Assembly: GCF_005938385.1 (NCBI RefSeq)
Contig: NZ_VCRA01000011.1
Location: forward strand, 186,001-250,000
Origin: Paenibacillus mesophilus
GTDB taxonomy: Bacteria > Bacillota > Bacilli > Paenibacillales > NBRC-103111
Direction: 5' to 3'
Length of the DNA stretch: 64,000 bases
This document shows positions 62,925-64,000 of the stretch, piece after piece. Within the stretch, counting starts at the first letter, position 1. Each line of letters opens with the position of its first letter. The notes under the pieces were generated by a model, which worked only from the letters and a program-made list of their open reading frames with translations, searched no databases and was not told where the DNA came from. Position numbers and translations under genes: made by a program.

Positions 62925-64000
62925 ATGAATCATGAAGGAAGCAAGCCGTTTTTGCATGCCGAAGAACGGAACGGGGAACGGGAAGCCGGGACAGGAAACA
63001 AAGTCAGCCGCAGAGAGATGCTGACGGCAATAGGCGCGGGCGGGATGGTTCTGATGGCCGGAGGATTATGGAACGGGAGCATGGCGTCGGCCGCGAATGA
63101 GCTTTCGGTCCGGAATTCGGTCTATGGTGGCGGGAGCTGTCCCGATGGGATCGGCTCGAATTGCGTGACGTACAAGTATGACGACAATCAGCAGGAGCGG
63201 ACTGTGCGGGACAAGCTGCGGGAACAAGTTAGCGTAAAAGATTTCGGTGCCGTAGGAGATGGGGTTACGGATGACTCGGCTGCCTTTCAGGCAGCAATTG
63301 ACGCCTTATCGTTAAATGGAGGAGGACGATTGCTCATACCGGAAGGGACCTACGCGTTCCCCGCTGTCAGCCCTTCGATTCAAGCGCCCAAGCGTACTCT
63401 CATCACTTCGAATCATATCCATATCGAAGGAATCGGATTGCCGACGATTCATATGACCGGCATTACGAAGTCGTATATCGATTCGATTAACGATCTCAAT
63501 TCATCGGGTAGAGACGTGTTTGCCGTATTCAGCTTTATGGGGGTGTCGAACTGTTCGGTTCGCGGCATCCGCTTCACGGGTGAATGGGATGGCAGCGGCA
63601 CGTTCCGCTATCAGTCGCCGCGAGCTAAAGCGGTTGGGTTTACGGGCTGCACGGACTGCGTAGCTGAACAATTGTACGGTTCCCATTTATTGGGCAACTT
63701 GGTCAATGCAACTCCGGCGAACTCTGCTCATAACGGGTTCTATAAAGTATGCAGCGGAATTCGGATTTCAAACTGCTATGCGGAATACTGTCTGGAAAAC
63801 GGATTCAATTATATGGGCGACACCTACAATAGCGCCATTACCGATTCGACAGCCAAATATTGCGGCTCAGCCGGTTTTGAAGGAGCTACCGTCAATCTGA
63901 CCATTACGGGTAATCTGTTCGCGAATAATAAGTATGCCGGGCTGTCTATCTCGGGCAAACATGTGGTGGCTTCTTCCAATATATGCACGGGAAACGGCGA
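62925..64000 (+). CDS. Tat-exported beta-helix protein, paralogue 4 (3' end outside window)
   Basis: The frame is open from ATG 62925 (AAGGGGG seven bases upstream) to the window end, giving at least 358 residues. It has the twin-arginine leader NKVSRREMLTAIGAGGMVLM (about residues 31-50), then LSVRNSVYGGGSCPDG, the shared post-leader segment. VKDFGAVGDGVTDDSAAFQA and GGGRLLIPEGTYAFP form the pectate-lyase-superfamily start, and beta-helix turns follow (ISNCYAEYCLENGFNYMG, LTITGNLFANNKYAGLSI). It is expected to act outside the cell on polysaccharide. Catalytic residues and full length cannot be seen here. Confidence 0.82.
   Translation, partial: MNHEGSKPFLHAEERNGEREAGTGNKVSRREMLTAIGAGGMVLMAGGLWNGSMASAANELSVRNSVYGGGSCPDGIGSNCVTYKYDDNQQERTVRDKLREQVSVKDFGAVGDGVTDDSAAFQAAIDALSLNGGGRLLIPEGTYAFPAVSPSIQAPKRTLITSNHIHIEGIGLPTIHMTGITKSYIDSINDLNSSGRDVFAVFSFMGVSNCSVRGIRFTGEWDGSGTFRYQSPRAKAVGFTGCTDCVAEQLYGSHLLGNLVNATPANSAHNGFYKVCSGIRISNCYAEYCLENGFNYMGDTYNSAITDSTAKYCGSAGFEGATVNLTITGNLFANNKYAGLSISGKHVVASSNICTGNG

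Noticed and set aside
1..64000. CRISPR arrays, rRNA, tRNA, integrases, transposases
   Set aside because: None was seen on reading both strands; no regularly spaced repeats or transposase motifs were found.

Overview
The window looks like a Gram-positive, moderately GC-rich Paenibacillaceae chromosome (Paenibacillus/Cohnella type). Supporting features are gcvPB followed by a LipM-type octanoyltransferase as in Bacillus, YesM/YesN-like two-component genes beside CUT1 sugar permeases that have no ATPase gene, an SLH surface protein, strong GGAGG ribosome binding sites with TTG/GTG starts, and a B12-dependent ribonucleotide reductase behind tandem NrdR boxes. This assignment is inferred from gene content, not from a marker gene.

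Layout. 1-2.4 kb: end of the glycine cleavage locus (gcvPB, lipM). 2.5-5.5 kb: an alpha-galactosidase-like GH36 gene divergent from an AraC regulator. 6-14.6 kb: a GntR regulator fused to a solute-binding-protein domain, facing a perfect sigma-A promoter, a sugar-binding lipoprotein, a 2-hydroxyacid dehydrogenase, a Tat-signal beta-helix protein and a large SGNH hydrolase. 14.8-19.1 kb: housekeeping genes (YjbR, D-amino-acid transaminase, nrdJ). 19.4-21 kb: an MBL hydrolase and gene debris in a more AT-rich stretch. 21-24.2 kb: a second beta-helix/SGNH pair on the minus strand. 24.3-38.6 kb: a sugar locus bounded by two paralogous genes whose products join a GH31 glycosidase domain, apparently with both catalytic acids lost, to a C-terminal AraC DNA-binding domain. 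Between them lie two Gfo/Idh/MocA oxidoreductases, a binding lipoprotein, an S-layer-type protein and a TIM-barrel isomerase. 38.9-42 kb: a broken esterase gene and an FAD oxidoreductase. 42.2-50.8 kb: YesN/YesM-like regulator and kinase, two ABC permeases, a binding lipoprotein and a third Gfo/Idh/MocA gene. 50.9-53.7 kb: gene remnants and an AraC regulator. 53.8-61 kb: a beta-propeller glycosidase-like protein, another binding lipoprotein, an amidohydrolase-aminotransferase fusion and a third Tat beta-helix protein. 61.9-64 kb: an AraC regulator and a fourth Tat beta-helix protein cut by the window end.

How it fits together (inference). The accessory part reads as several carbohydrate-utilisation loci. 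Secreted beta-helix and SGNH proteins would trim a complex polysaccharide, lipoproteins would capture oligosaccharides, the single permease pair with an ATPase encoded elsewhere would import them, and cytoplasmic glycosidases, dehydrogenases and isomerases would process them. The most unusual theme is regulatory. Two kinds of transcription factor here appear to be built from parts of the sugar machinery: a binding-protein domain on a GntR head, and dead GH31 domains on AraC tails. The four beta-helix proteins share a Tat-type leader followed by a conserved SV..xVYG segment, while their bodies and base composition differ.
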